Source: Shouchella oshimensis (GTDB taxonomy: Bacteria; Bacillota; Bacilli; Bacillales; Bacillaceae_D). From it: 64,000 nucleotides of DNA. How positions within the stretch are numbered: position 1 is the stretch's first letter; each line of letters starts with the position of its first letter. Location: the NCBI RefSeq assembly GCF_002019765.1, contig NZ_KV917380.1, forward strand, positions 2,139,486-2,203,485. Direction: 5' to 3'. Of this stretch, positions 40,028 through 49,009 are shown piece after piece. The translations under genes were made by a program, and so were the position numbers. A model generated the notes under the pieces. The model saw only the letters and a program-made list of their open reading frames with translations. It had not been told where the DNA came from and searched no databases.

Positions 40028-40364
40028 TGTCAGACATCTCTTTTTGAAAGGGGGTGATGACGTTAAACGTAACGCCTCTCTTATTCTTACAGGACTGCTT
40101 ATCTGTATCGTTTTTCTATTTACTCCTAGCTTAACAATTGCAAACACAGAAACAGATGCTGGTGTTGGTTTTTTCGGTGAATACCCAGAGCAGCCAATAG
40201 AAGAAGGAAATGAATTGCCCATTTTAGATGTATTACCACAGACTGGGGATCAAAAGCCTCTCCTATCCTTATTAAGTGGCGTCGCATGTCTCCTGCTTGC
40301 ATTTGTACTGATTAAGCATGTTTATAAACAAACCTACCACATTAGAAATGAGGAAACGAAATGA
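40008..40364 (+). CDS. LPXTG-anchored small cell-wall protein of the WxL locus
   Basis: A short precursor (up to 118 residues) with a signal peptide (RNASLILTGLLICIVFLFTP), a small acidic mature part and a sorting signal: LPQTG, hydrophobic stretch LSLLSGVACLLLAFVLI, basic tail. Sortase should join it to peptidoglycan. None of the ordinary starts (ATG 40008, ATG 40020, TTG 40044) has a ribosome site; the only good one, GAAAGGGGGTGAT, points to GTT at 40062, exactly where the signal peptide should begin. The true start is therefore unsettled. It overlaps the WxL giant and the next gene. Confidence 0.75.
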   Translation: MYLPMNNVRHLFLKGGDDVKRNASLILTGLLICIVFLFTPSLTIANTETDAGVGFFGEYPEQPIEEGNELPILDVLPQTGDQKPLLSLLSGVACLLLAFVLIKHVYKQTYHIRNEETK

Positions 40365-41113
40365 AAAAAGCTCTTCTATTCACTGTGATTGCTACTGTCA
40401 CATTATCCTTCAGTAGCCTAGCAAAGGCAGAAAACGGAGGTACATACGATTCAAATGGTTCTGTACAATTCATCCCGAACAAAGACATCACAGAACCACT
40501 CGATCCTGAAAACCCTAATCCAGAAGAACCGGTAACGCCAATTGACCCAACGGATCCAACCGGCCCTAACCCCGGTACTCCAGGTCCTCTAAGTATTGAT
40601 TATGCTTCTAGTCTGAATTTTGGCGAAAATGAAATTTCTACAAAAGATCGGGTCTACGCTGCTAAAGCACAAGAGCTAAGTGATGGCCGTTTTGTTCCGA
40701 ACTACGTACAAATTACAGATAATCGTGGTTCAAATGCTGGCTGGTCCTTGCACGTGAAGCAAAACGGACAATTTGAAAATGAAAACGCCCAACACACGAC
40801 GTTAACGGGTGCTTCTATTTCCTTTAGCGAACCAACTGTAAAAGGCACGCTTAACGATGTGTCGGCTCCAGCGGCTACGAATTCGTTTCAATTGGATCCT
40901 GAGGGCGCCTCTACACTCGTTATGTCCGCAGTAGAAGGTGCCGGGGCTGGAACATGGGTGAACCATTTTGGGAATCTTACTTCTTTAGAGAATGGTGATG
41001 TTATCACACCAGCTATTGAATTATTTGTTCCTGGCGTTACCCCTAAAGATAATACGGAATACCGCACTTCATTAACATGGACATTGTCAGACGTACCAGG
41101 AAATAACAACTAA
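40361..41113 (+). CDS. WxL-domain surface protein (first of two)
   Basis: A 250-residue secreted protein: signal peptide (about 1-23, cleavage after SLAKA), a Pro/Asp/Glu-rich linker (about 45-70; PNPEEPVTPIDPTDPTGPNP) and a WxL domain with GWSLHVKQNGQF near its centre and LTWTLSDVPGNN at the C-terminus. WxL domains attach to peptidoglycan. The start overlaps the LPXTG gene stop (ATGA). It is a paralogue of the next gene. Confidence 0.9.
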   Translation: MKKALLFTVIATVTLSFSSLAKAENGGTYDSNGSVQFIPNKDITEPLDPENPNPEEPVTPIDPTDPTGPNPGTPGPLSIDYASSLNFGENEISTKDRVYAAKAQELSDGRFVPNYVQITDNRGSNAGWSLHVKQNGQFENENAQHTTLTGASISFSEPTVKGTLNDVSAPAATNSFQLDPEGASTLVMSAVEGAGAGTWVNHFGNLTSLENGDVITPAIELFVPGVTPKDNTEYRTSLTWTLSDVPGNNN

Positions 41114-41138
41114 TTAATAATAGAAACGGAGAAAAACG

Positions 41139-41891
41139 ATGAAAAAAATCAAAGTATTAACCATTACGGCTCTAGCATTTGCACTGATTACTAGTGGGAA
41201 TACGGCATTAGCAAATACTAGTTCCACTTATGACACAAACGCAAAAATAAAATTCGTTCCGAATGAGGATGTGACGCCTCCTGTAGATCCAGAAGATCCC
41301 AACCCAGAAACGCCTGTAGAGCCTGTTGACCCTACTGACCCTGAAGGACCTGGACCCAATCCTGGTACACCAGGACCATTAAGTATTGATTATGCGTCAT
41401 CTTTTGAGTTTGGCGAGCATAAGATTACTTCAACGACAGAAACCTATTATGCAGCTCCACAAACCTTTAGAAATTCAGACAAAATTAGCCCTCTCTACGT
41501 TCAAGTGACAGATAACCGTGGAACGGAAAGTGGTTGGACCTTGTCAGTCGTTCAAAATGGTCAATTTGCAACAGCAGATAATGAAGTGCTAAACGGTGCA
41601 GAGATTACAGTCAATCATGCTGCAGTTAAGTCTATTGCTGCCTCTTCAAAACCATCTCATGCCCAAGAATCGTTCACTCTTACTCCTGAAGCTAAAAGCA
41701 CCCCTCTTCAAGCAAGCAAAGGAGAAGGTGCCGGTACGTACACGTATCACTTCGGAACAAGTGAGACTGCTGATTCTAGCGTCTCTTTAGAAGTGCCTGG
41801 TGCGACAACAAAGTATGCGAAAAACTATTCAACAACATTGACGTGGACATTATCCGACACACCAGGAAATGAAGACATAGATCGTAAATAA
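41139..41891 (+). CDS. WxL-domain surface protein (second of two)
   Basis: A 250-residue paralogue of the preceding protein: signal peptide (about 1-25, cleavage after TALA), an acidic Pro-rich linker (VDPEDPNPETPVEPVDPTDP) and a WxL domain (GWTLSVVQNGQF and LTWTLSDTPGNED). Both share GTPGPLSIDYASS between linker and domain. A gap of 25 bases with GGAGAAAAACG before the ATG keeps it in the operon. Local duplication of the two is likely. Confidence 0.9.
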   Translation: MKKIKVLTITALAFALITSGNTALANTSSTYDTNAKIKFVPNEDVTPPVDPEDPNPETPVEPVDPTDPEGPGPNPGTPGPLSIDYASSFEFGEHKITSTTETYYAAPQTFRNSDKISPLYVQVTDNRGTESGWTLSVVQNGQFATADNEVLNGAEITVNHAAVKSIAASSKPSHAQESFTLTPEAKSTPLQASKGEGAGTYTYHFGTSETADSSVSLEVPGATTKYAKNYSTTLTWTLSDTPGNEDIDRK

Positions 41892-41945
41892 TGATTTGGG
41901 CATGCATAGTATGTGCATGCCCTCTCTTCAAGAAAGGAAGGTTTG

Positions 41946-42992
41946 ATGAAATTACTACGCTTTGTTGTGTTGTTAACCTTTACGTGTTTGGTCTTTATGC
42001 CGTTTAAGGCACAAGCCTCAGAGTTTAATTTCTCTGTTACGACGATCATCCCTGATAATCAAATCGATTCAAGTAAAACATACTTTCACTTACAACTGGA
42101 TCCAGGCGCCAAACAAACCGTCGAGATTCTTCTTCGTAATGATACAGACACAGATGTTGTGATTGAACCTGATATCGGCACCGCATCAACAAATGTAAAT
42201 GGTGTTGTTGAGTATGGAGTTAGTGACCAAGAATGGGACGAGTCACTTTTATTCCCTATGGAAGATTTGGTGACTACCGAAGAAGAGATTGTTGTTCCTG
42301 CTAACGGGGAATATACACTACCTCTAGAGATTGCCATGCCAGACGAGTCGTTTGACGGTGTAATGGCTGGTGGAATTACGTTGCAAGAAACCGTTGAGGA
42401 AGAGAATAAAGAATCAGCGGAACAAGGTTTATCAATAAATAATCAGTACGCTTACGTTGTTGGGATCGTTTTGCAACAAACCGAAAATCCAATCATACCA
42501 GATTTGCTTCTCCATGATGTATATGCAGATCAATTAAATGCTCGAAATGTGATAATGGCGGATATTCAAAACCCTAAACCGATGTATATGAATCAATTGG
42601 CTGTTCAAGCAGTCATTAAAAACGATTCGAACCAGATCGTTGTTGAAGCCGAAACAGACGGAATGCAGATGGCGCCAAATTCACGTTTCTCCTATCCAAT
42701 TTCTCTTGAAGGTCAGCCTCTAGAAGCAGGTGACTATAGGATTGAGTTAACAGCGATTTCAATGGGAGAAGAATGGCATTGGGATGAACCGTTTACGATT
42801 GATGAAGAACAAGCACAGGCACTGAATCAAACAGATGTATCGATACCAGCCTCTGACTATACGTGGCTCTATGTTGCACTTGGCATTGCTTTTATTGTGA
42901 TGGCGTTCTTGCTTATTCTTTATTACCAGCGGAAGAAGCATAAAAAACAACTACATGAAGCAATGGACAAACAACGTGCTTCGGCAAGCTAA
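41946..42992 (+). CDS. WxL-interacting protein (DUF916/DUF3324)
   Basis: A 348-residue membrane-anchored protein: signal peptide (about 1-24, cleavage after KAQA), two beta-rich domains of the DUF916 and DUF3324 type (VTTIIPDNQID, then YFHLQLDPGAKQTVEILLRN; and NPIIPDLLLHDV), one C-terminal membrane helix (LYVALGIAFIVMAFLLILYY) and a basic tail. Such proteins are encoded in WxL clusters and bind WxL partners and peptidoglycan. I chose ATG 41946, after AGAAAGGAAGG; in-frame ATG 41913 has no ribosome site. Confidence 0.9.
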   Translation: MKLLRFVVLLTFTCLVFMPFKAQASEFNFSVTTIIPDNQIDSSKTYFHLQLDPGAKQTVEILLRNDTDTDVVIEPDIGTASTNVNGVVEYGVSDQEWDESLLFPMEDLVTTEEEIVVPANGEYTLPLEIAMPDESFDGVMAGGITLQETVEEENKESAEQGLSINNQYAYVVGIVLQQTENPIIPDLLLHDVYADQLNARNVIMADIQNPKPMYMNQLAVQAVIKNDSNQIVVEAETDGMQMAPNSRFSYPISLEGQPLEAGDYRIELTAISMGEEWHWDEPFTIDEEQAQALNQTDVSIPASDYTWLYVALGIAFIVMAFLLILYYQRKKHKKQLHEAMDKQRASAS

Positions 42993-42993
42993 C

Positions 42994-43668
42994 ATGAGCG
43001 AAAGGTTGAAATCATCTCTTATGCTCACTAGTATTGTCCTCCTTCTGGCAATGGGAATTTTGTTACTATGCTCCCCTTTCATTAGAGATTACTTTATTGA
43101 GCAGCGAATTGCATCAGCACAGCAACTATTTTCAACTCATTCTTTACCCGATCACGTGAATACGGATTCTGCCATTGACTCAGCAGCTATTGAGCGTCCT
43201 ACTTTCTTACAAGTCATGCAAGGAGCATTTCAACAAAACGACCTCCCAATCGCTGGTGCGCTATCAATACCAGATGTTCAGTTATCCCTGCCAATTCTTG
43301 ATAGGTTAACCAATGAGCATCTACTCGCTGGAGCCGCTACGTTAACAAATCAACAACCTATGGGAAGCGGTAACTATGTTCTATTTGGACATCATTTGTC
43401 AAAACAAACATTACTATTTGGTCCACTTCTTCACGTTAGGCCTAGCATGGATATTTATATTACAAATAAAACGGAAATGTATCAGTACACTATTGTTGAA
43501 ACAAACATCATTTCAGAGTATGACACCCAGTATCTTTTGCCAACAGACGAACCTAGTATCACACTCTTCACATGTGATACGAGTAGGCCAACGACAGAGC
43601 GATTAATGGTAAGGGCAAAACTCATATCAAAAACAACCTATGAAGAAGGAAAGGAATTCTTTAAATAA
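42994..43668 (+). CDS. Sortase of the WxL locus, class A-like
   Basis: About 224 residues with an N-terminal membrane anchor (SLMLTSIVLLLAMGILLLCS) and an extracellular catalytic beta-barrel. The triad is visible: His in FGHH, Cys in TLFTCD (the TLxTC motif) and Arg in TERLMVR. It probably anchors the LPQTG protein of the same operon. ATG 42994 follows the previous stop by one base (coupled); an in-frame ATG at 42955 is inside the previous gene and neither has a strong ribosome site. Confidence 0.9.
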   Translation: MSERLKSSLMLTSIVLLLAMGILLLCSPFIRDYFIEQRIASAQQLFSTHSLPDHVNTDSAIDSAAIERPTFLQVMQGAFQQNDLPIAGALSIPDVQLSLPILDRLTNEHLLAGAATLTNQQPMGSGNYVLFGHHLSKQTLLFGPLLHVRPSMDIYITNKTEMYQYTIVETNIISEYDTQYLLPTDEPSITLFTCDTSRPTTERLMVRAKLISKTTYEEGKEFFK

Positions 43669-43698
43669 ATATGACCAAGCTGGTAGAGGGACTATGCG

Positions 43699-45183
43699 AT
43701 GTTAATCGATAAACGAATAGACCGGTTAGTTAAGCTGATTTACAAGTTAAGTACGGAAGAGTCCATTCAAAGAAAGACACTGCCTCATGAACTGAATTGT
43801 TCGCTACGTACTGTTGATGCCGCTTTATACGAACTAAAGAATGAAATGGAGCGCAAGCATACGGATATGACCATCGAATATGTTGATAGCGAAACCATGT
43901 ATTTAAAGGGAAAGGATGACGCTTTTTTAAAACAACTGCTTCATCAATACTACATTCAAGATGACATGGTTTGTTTCTTTCTAAGCGTCATTTCAAAAAA
44001 CACATCCGCTAAGACATTTGTTGAAGAGCAATACATTAGTCGTGCCACGTTTTTTCGGAAGCTTAAACTCTTTAAAAAATGGCTTGAACGATTTCAACTA
44101 TCGTTTGACTTACGCTCATTAAAAATTCATGGTGATGAACGACAAATTCGCCATTTTTACTTTTCGCTCTTAATCGAAATAACAGGCAAATTGATGTGGC
44201 CGTTCTCTTTCCAAAAAACGATGATAGAGAAACGAGTTGAACAAATTATTGAGACTCTTTCGCTACGGTTGTCACCTGTTCAAAAGGAAGCTTATATTTA
44301 TCATCTCGCTATTCAACACTATCGAATAGAAAACGGATTTTATAGTCCTGGTTATGACATTCCCTTTCCAGCGAATATTAAAGAGAAACTTATGAGTGAG
44401 TGTCATTTAATTCTTAACGGAATTCCTGAAGAATACCGAAAAGGAGAAGAAGATTTCTTATTAATGATGATTGTTAATTCACCAAGTCACTATCATCCAC
44501 TAGAAATTGTTAGGCAAAACATTGAAATTCATCAAAAAACACAGACCGAAGCTTGGTTGTTCACTGTTATGTTCACCGAAAAACTAGGAGCATTGTTTCC
44601 AAGCGCATTAAACAAAGAAAATATGAATCATATTAAAGGGCATTTAATACAGCTTTATTGTTATTATGAACATCACGCAACTAATTTTCTTCATTATAAA
44701 GACATGATTTATGCGAATGCCATTACGAAACAACACCCTTTATTAAGTAGTATTGTTCATCAGCTTGCAGATGAGACGGAAAACAACGGGTTCAAACGAT
44801 CACCAACTGCACACACACGCTATTTGCTTATGCTCTATACCTTCGTTGATATTGATAAACTTCAACCGGCATTACGACTTCTTATTTTGTCCAGAGAAGG
44901 TCCAATATACGAAGAAACACTAGCAGAAAAGATTATGAGTTACGTCCCGTTTCAGCTAGAAATCTCCACTTCGACGATCCAGAATAAAAACGTTAGTGAA
45001 GAGGGCTATTCCCTCATTTTAACAGATATGCCTTTTGTAAGAGGTTCCACTGATAATATTTTATATATGCACTCCCCTCCTACTGATGGGGACTGGCGAA
45101 GAATTTACGATCGCTGTGCGAGTGCATACTGGTATCGGTTAAACGCAAACAAACAGCTTCCCTCTGTAATGACGAGGAGATAA
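43699..45183 (+). CDS. Mga/AtxA-like helix-turn-helix regulator of the WxL locus
   Basis: A 494-residue cytoplasmic regulator. N-terminal winged helix-turn-helix motifs (IQRKTLPHELNCSLRTVDAA, and a second near residue 110, YISRATFFRKLKLFKKWL) are followed by helical PRD-like segments and an EIIB-like C-terminus. This is the plan of Mga/AtxA-type regulators, which control surface-protein genes. It starts 30 bases after the sortase gene with AGAGGG and probably regulates the operon. Its possible phosphorylation by PTS is not shown by sequence. Confidence 0.8.
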   Translation: MLIDKRIDRLVKLIYKLSTEESIQRKTLPHELNCSLRTVDAALYELKNEMERKHTDMTIEYVDSETMYLKGKDDAFLKQLLHQYYIQDDMVCFFLSVISKNTSAKTFVEEQYISRATFFRKLKLFKKWLERFQLSFDLRSLKIHGDERQIRHFYFSLLIEITGKLMWPFSFQKTMIEKRVEQIIETLSLRLSPVQKEAYIYHLAIQHYRIENGFYSPGYDIPFPANIKEKLMSECHLILNGIPEEYRKGEEDFLLMMIVNSPSHYHPLEIVRQNIEIHQKTQTEAWLFTVMFTEKLGALFPSALNKENMNHIKGHLIQLYCYYEHHATNFLHYKDMIYANAITKQHPLLSSIVHQLADETENNGFKRSPTAHTRYLLMLYTFVDIDKLQPALRLLILSREGPIYEETLAEKIMSYVPFQLEISTSTIQNKNVSEEGYSLILTDMPFVRGSTDNILYMHSPPTDGDWRRIYDRCASAYWYRLNANKQLPSVMTRR

Positions 45184-45198
45184 GCTGTTTGCGTTTTT
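45141..45198 (+). terminator. Terminator of the WxL operon
   Basis: AAACGCAAACAAACAGCTT pairs with AAGCTGTTTGCGTTT with a four-base bulge, then a T run. The left arm lies in the end of the regulator gene. Convergent codA ends just after. Confidence 0.75.
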
Positions 45199-45204
45199 AA
45201 AAGG

Positions 45205-46473
45205 CTATTTTTTGAACGTAACGCGCTCCACTTCTTTGTTTATAAACAGGGATGACTCAGGTGGAGTGGTTTTAGCTATTTGTTTCCCTTCTTTAAAAGA
45301 GTGCGTCACAGTCGCTTGTTTTCGTATGGTTTCATACTCATTTTCTGCATCAACAACAATGAAGTTAGCAGTATTCCCTTCAACAACTCCGTAATCATCA
45401 TGGATGTGGAGGGTTTTGGCGCTGTTGTGCGTAATAAAGTCGATGGATTGTACAATTTCCTCGTAGCCCATTAGCTGACCAGCGTGAATACCCATATGAA
45501 GCACCTGTAGCATATTTCCTGTTCCAAGTGGGTACCAAGGGTCAAAAATATCATCATGCCCAAAACAAACGGTTAAACCTGCTTCTTTTAATTCTTTTAT
45601 ACGAGTTAATCCTCTTCGCTTAGGATAGGTATCAAACCGACCTTGTAGATGGATATTTACTAACGGGTTTGAGACAAAATTAATATTGGCCATCTTTAAT
45701 AATCGAAATAATTTAGAAGTATATGCATCATTGTAGGAACCCATTGCTGTTGTATGGCTAGCTGTTGTTTTTTCGCCAAGTCCTCTTTCATACGCTTCTT
45801 TAGCCACAACTTCTACAAAGCGTGATTGCTCATCATCAATTTCATCACAATGGATGTCAATCAGTCGGTCATATTTTTCAGCTAAATCAAATGCATGTTT
45901 CATTGATTCTACGCCATATTCCCTCGTAAATTCAAAATGAGGAATTCCGCCTACAACATCTGCTCCCATTTTTAGTGCTTCCTCTACTAATTCCTTCCCA
46001 TTCGGGAACGAAAGAAGCCCCTCTTGAGGAAACGCAACAAGTTGAAGCGTGACAGAAGAGGCCATTTCTTCTTTTACTTCGAGCAATGCCTTTAGTGCTG
46101 TTAAATTTGGGTCCGTCACATCAACATGAGTTCGCACGTATTGAATCCCTTGAGCTACTTGCCATTTTAATGCTTTTTTGGCACGCTCTTTCACATCTTC
46201 ATGAGTGAGAGACTCCTTTCGCTCTGACCAACGTTGAATCCCTTCAAACAACGTTCCGCTAACATTCCAAGCAGGTTCACCCGCTGTCATTGTTGTGTCT
46301 AAATGAATGTGCGGTTCAATAAATGGTGGTAAGATAAGCGAACCAGCAACATCAAGAACCTCTCTGTTTTCTACTTGGATTGGCTCTTGAGTAATTCGAT
46401 GAAATTTCCCATCTTGAATGTCAATTTGCCAGCGTCCACTTCTATTGCGCAATGTTGCGTTTTGAATAATCAT
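45205..46473 (-). CDS. codA: Cytosine deaminase
   Basis: A 422-residue amidohydrolase very close to E. coli CodA, deaminating cytosine to uracil plus ammonia in the cytoplasm. Metal and substrate motifs: EPHIHLD (His55, His57), [22 protein letters not shown] and [14 protein letters not shown], the last two hallmarks of CodA. It overlaps codB by 32 bases and is the second gene of the codBA unit behind a PyrR-type leader. The product uracil could feed salvage or the Pre/Hyd pathway encoded about 15 kb away. Confidence 0.95.
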   Translation of the reverse strand: MIIQNATLRNRSGRWQIDIQDGKFHRITQEPIQVENREVLDVAGSLILPPFIEPHIHLDTTMTAGEPAWNVSGTLFEGIQRWSERKESLTHEDVKERAKKALKWQVAQGIQYVRTHVDVTDPNLTALKALLEVKEEMASSVTLQLVAFPQEGLLSFPNGKELVEEALKMGADVVGGIPHFEFTREYGVESMKHAFDLAEKYDRLIDIHCDEIDDEQSRFVEVVAKEAYERGLGEKTTASHTTAMGSYNDAYTSKLFRLLKMANINFVSNPLVNIHLQGRFDTYPKRRGLTRIKELKEAGLTVCFGHDDIFDPWYPLGTGNMLQVLHMGIHAGQLMGYEEIVQSIDFITHNSAKTLHIHDDYGVVEGNTANFIVVDAENEYETIRKQATVTHSFKEGKQIAKTTPPESSLFINKEVERVTFKK

Positions 46474-47722
46474 GTGTCATCACCAGTTCCTTTTTCTTTT
46501 TTACTGTGTTCATTACAGTTGTACAAACAATGTATACAATCATTGTACCAATTAACGCGTTTAATGGGATAATGCCAGGAGCTAGCTGGGCAATGGTGAC
46601 ACCTATTGCCCAAGAAACAATAGCAATCCAATTAACAGCTCTCACTTTCATCTCAGCAAGTATTGGGTAATGTCGCTTATGAATAAAGAAGTAATCGGCT
46701 ATTATAATCGCACCAATGGATGGAATAGCCACACCAAGAATGGTGAGAAAGCCAACGAAATTGTTGTACATCCACATAGCCAACACTGTTCCAATAACAC
46801 CATTCAAAATAACAAAGAATTTTTTCGGCAGTTTCGTTATATGGGCAAACCCTAACCCAGATGCATATAAGGCGTTATCATTCGTCGTCCAAATATTTAA
46901 ACCTAGTACAAGTATGGCTGGAATCATTAACCCTTGTAAAAACATGACTTCAGATACCTCTGCAAGACCATAGACCATTGCGCCAACTGCACCAAATAAA
47001 AACATAAGTGAGTTCCCTAGAAAAAACGCAATCGTTGTAGCGCTAACGGCTTGCTTGGCTGTTTTAGCAAAGCGAGCAAAGTCTGGTGTTAACGTCCCTC
47101 CACTTATAAAAGAACCGATACAAATCGCCAATGCAGCTGAAATGGCCATTGTTGCTGTAGGTTCATAGGCAAACAATGTTTGCACACCTCCAGCATCTTG
47201 AACACCTTGTGTAACTGAATAGCCCCCTAGAATTGCAATTGCGGGTACCGCTACAAAGCCTAAGACAACAAGTGCTTTTATCCCGAAAATCGCTGAAGCC
47301 GTCATTGCTAAGCCAAATGTAAAAATAAGTACGTAGACGTTCCAATTCAACACCTGGGCTACAGGAACCGCGAACATGGCAACGCCAACACCAAACCACC
47401 CTACTTGGGTAAAGGCTAAGAGAAACGACGGCAAGTAAGACCCTTTTTCACCAAATGCATGCTTTGCTAATAAGTGGGTGGAAAGGCCTGTTTTAGCAGC
47501 GATGTATGCCAGCGCGCCTGTATATAATCCAAGTAATAAATTTCCACCTAATACGACTACGATAAACTGGGAGAAGGTCAAGCTGATGCCAAGTTGTCCG
47601 CCTGCCAACATACTTGCCGAAAAAAACGTGAAACCTAGCATGACAGCCAATGTTTTAAGAAAATGCTTTCGCTCTGTCTTTGGAACCTCTTGCCATGAAA
47701 ACTCTTGATCTTGCTTTTCCAT
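46442..47722 (-). CDS. codB: Cytosine permease
   Basis: A 426-residue NCS1-family transporter with about 12 membrane helices. Its long hydrophobic core ([20 protein letters not shown] at the start of helix 1; [18 protein letters not shown] in the middle) is typical of CodB. It imports cytosine for the deaminase encoded next. I chose ATG 47722, eight bases after GGAGG; an in-frame start at 47752 lies in the leader. It is first in a codBA operon controlled by the leader at 47759-47895. Confidence 0.95.
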   Translation of the reverse strand: MEKQDQEFSWQEVPKTERKHFLKTLAVMLGFTFFSASMLAGGQLGISLTFSQFIVVVLGGNLLLGLYTGALAYIAAKTGLSTHLLAKHAFGEKGSYLPSFLLAFTQVGWFGVGVAMFAVPVAQVLNWNVYVLIFTFGLAMTASAIFGIKALVVLGFVAVPAIAILGGYSVTQGVQDAGGVQTLFAYEPTATMAISAALAICIGSFISGGTLTPDFARFAKTAKQAVSATTIAFFLGNSLMFLFGAVGAMVYGLAEVSEVMFLQGLMIPAILVLGLNIWTTNDNALYASGLGFAHITKLPKKFFVILNGVIGTVLAMWMYNNFVGFLTILGVAIPSIGAIIIADYFFIHKRHYPILAEMKVRAVNWIAIVSWAIGVTIAQLAPGIIPLNALIGTMIVYIVCTTVMNTVKKKKELVMTHDYSKRNIAQ

Positions 47723-47758
47723 TGTTCTAACCTCCAAGTTTTCTGATACCAAAGCAGA

Positions 47759-47799
47759 AAAAAAGGCTAATTGTCACGTAACTGACAATTAGCCTTTTT
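47759..47799 (-). terminator. Attenuator terminator of the codBA leader
   Basis: Perfect 17-base arms AAAAAGGCTAATTGTCA / TGACAATTAGCCTTTTT, then TTTT on the minus strand. It lies between the PyrR box and codB, so it ends leader transcripts when PyrR binds. It is about 35 bases from codB. Confidence 0.85.
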
Positions 47800-47881
47800 G
47801 GTCGTGAAAGCGCCTATGCTTAAAACGCTTCGACGAACTTATACGTCCCCATAATGGGAACGCACATCCGCTGTCCTTGTC

Positions 47882-47895
47882 AGCCTCTCTGGACT
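47882..47895 (-). promoter_or_regulatory. PyrR-binding box in the codBA leader
   Basis: Minus strand AGTCCAGAGAGGCT matches the PyrR RNA-binding motif (core CCAGAGAGG) that stabilises the anti-antiterminator of pyr genes. It lies about 85 bases upstream of the terminator and 35 bases downstream of the promoter -10 box. High UMP/UTP would favour termination and switch codBA off. Confidence 0.85.
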
Positions 47896-47927
47896 GGTTT
47901 AAAGGTACCATCATTAAATTAGCTTTA

Positions 47928-47956
47928 TTATTACAAAATACGACTCATTTCGTCAA
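47928..47956 (-). promoter_or_regulatory. Sigma-A promoter of codBA
   Basis: On the minus strand TTGACG (47956-47951) and TAATAA (47933-47928) are separated by exactly 17 bases. It lies upstream of the PyrR box, giving a leader of about 200 bases before codB. Confidence 0.75.
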
Positions 47957-48051
47957 GGTTTTATTTTCAAAGGTTAGCTCTGCTTACTTGTGATGCGATA
48001 CTAGTAGACTTAGATTTACTGCTTAAAATGTTCATAAAGCGTTATTCGTAG

Positions 48052-48201
48052 TTTTATGTTGGAGCCGGTACAAAATCAGACATTGTCTGAAATATTGCTA
48101 ATATCTTCAATGATTTAATAGCGATTCTGAACTTAATTGGACTCCTTCTCTTATCAGGTGTCATCGTTAGTGTAACAAAAAAATTTAGAGAAATTCGATA
48201 G
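48052..48201 (+). pseudogene. C-terminal remnant of an alanine/sodium symporter (AgcS family)
   Basis: Fifty codons read FYVGAGTKSDIV, a TGA where Trp is expected, then NIANIFNDLIAILNLIGLLL and LSGVIVSVTKKFREIR before a TAG. This is the characteristic last helix of AgcS amino acid:cation symporters (usually MAIPNLIALLLLSG). The remaining roughly 400 residues are missing upstream, so the gene is a dead remnant. A terminator hairpin follows it. Confidence 0.75.
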
Positions 48202-48232
48202 CAAGAAAAACAACAAAAAGCCAGTTAAACAG

Positions 48233-48276
48233 AAAACTGCTCCCAATCTACAATTTGGTAATGAGCGCAGTTTTTT
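48233..48276. terminator. Terminator hairpin next to the AgcS remnant
   Basis: AAAACTGC and GCAGTTTT arms with further pairing inside (TC/GA) and a T run on the plus strand; on the minus strand it follows the GntR gene. Confidence 0.6.
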
Positions 48277-48302
48277 ATGATGGTAATGTAAGAAAGATGC
48301 TT

Positions 48303-49004
48303 TTATAGATGAAGATCCATTACGTACTCTTGCATTTCAGTATGATAATAAGCAATAGAATATTCTACGAGTTGCTCGTCTAAGTCATAGGTATGGCGAG
48401 TCCTTTTCAGTAAAGGTGTCTCGTTTATACCTAAAGAGCTGTAAACGTCTTCACTTGCTATCCCAACCCCAAATGTGTCTTGGAACCGATTAAATGAAAC
48501 CCCTACTCCTCTTAACAAGGTATATAAAGATCCTTCGTATTCAGCAGCTACATCTGGGAGTGTAAAAGAAACGGGAATGTAGTGAACAAACACAATATAT
48601 GGTTTGTTATCCAAATAGTAAAGCCGTTGAATACGGCGAAACTGCCCTTTCATGTGCGCCAATTCCAATGGTGGCTCAACAACGGTAATTCCGATAACGT
48701 CTTTTTTGATTTGTTTTCCTTCTTGTTTCAAATAAGCAGAAAAAGGCTGACCAGTCGAAAGTTTTATAAATGCTCGATTATCAAGAACCGTGGTACCAAC
48801 CCCACTTTGCTTCTGTACATATCCTTCTTGTGCAAGTTGCTCCATAGCTTTTCGAACAGTAATTTTACTTACTTGAAATTCTTCCTCTAAAAAAGACTCT
48901 GACGGCATTAAAGTTCGTACTGGATAGATACCATCTTGAATGCGTTCTTTTAAAATCTCTTTTACTTGTGCATACAATGGTCCTTTTTTCTTAACTAGCT
49001 TCAT
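48303..49004 (-). CDS. GntR/HutC-family regulator (UTRA domain)
   Basis: About 233 residues. The winged helix-turn-helix is at about 8-75 (MPSESFLEEEFQVSKITVRKAMEQLAQEGYV, shown here only in part: SKITVRKAMEQLAQEGYV), and the UTRA effector domain follows (about 90-230). Effectors of this group are usually sugar phosphates or sugar acids. I take ATG 49004, eight bases after AAAGG; GTG 49010 overlaps the upstream kinase stop. It is the last gene of the glucosaminate-type operon and probably autoregulates it. Confidence 0.88.
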   Translation of the reverse strand: MKLVKKKGPLYAQVKEILKERIQDGIYPVRTLMPSESFLEEEFQVSKITVRKAMEQLAQEGYVQKQSGVGTTVLDNRAFIKLSTGQPFSAYLKQEGKQIKKDVIGITVVEPPLELAHMKGQFRRIQRLYYLDNKPYIVFVHYIPVSFTLPDVAAEYEGSLYTLLRGVGVSFNRFQDTFGVGIASEDVYSSLGINETPLLKRTRHTYDLDEQLVEYSIAYYHTEMQEYVMDLHL

Positions 49005-49009
49005 GGTCA

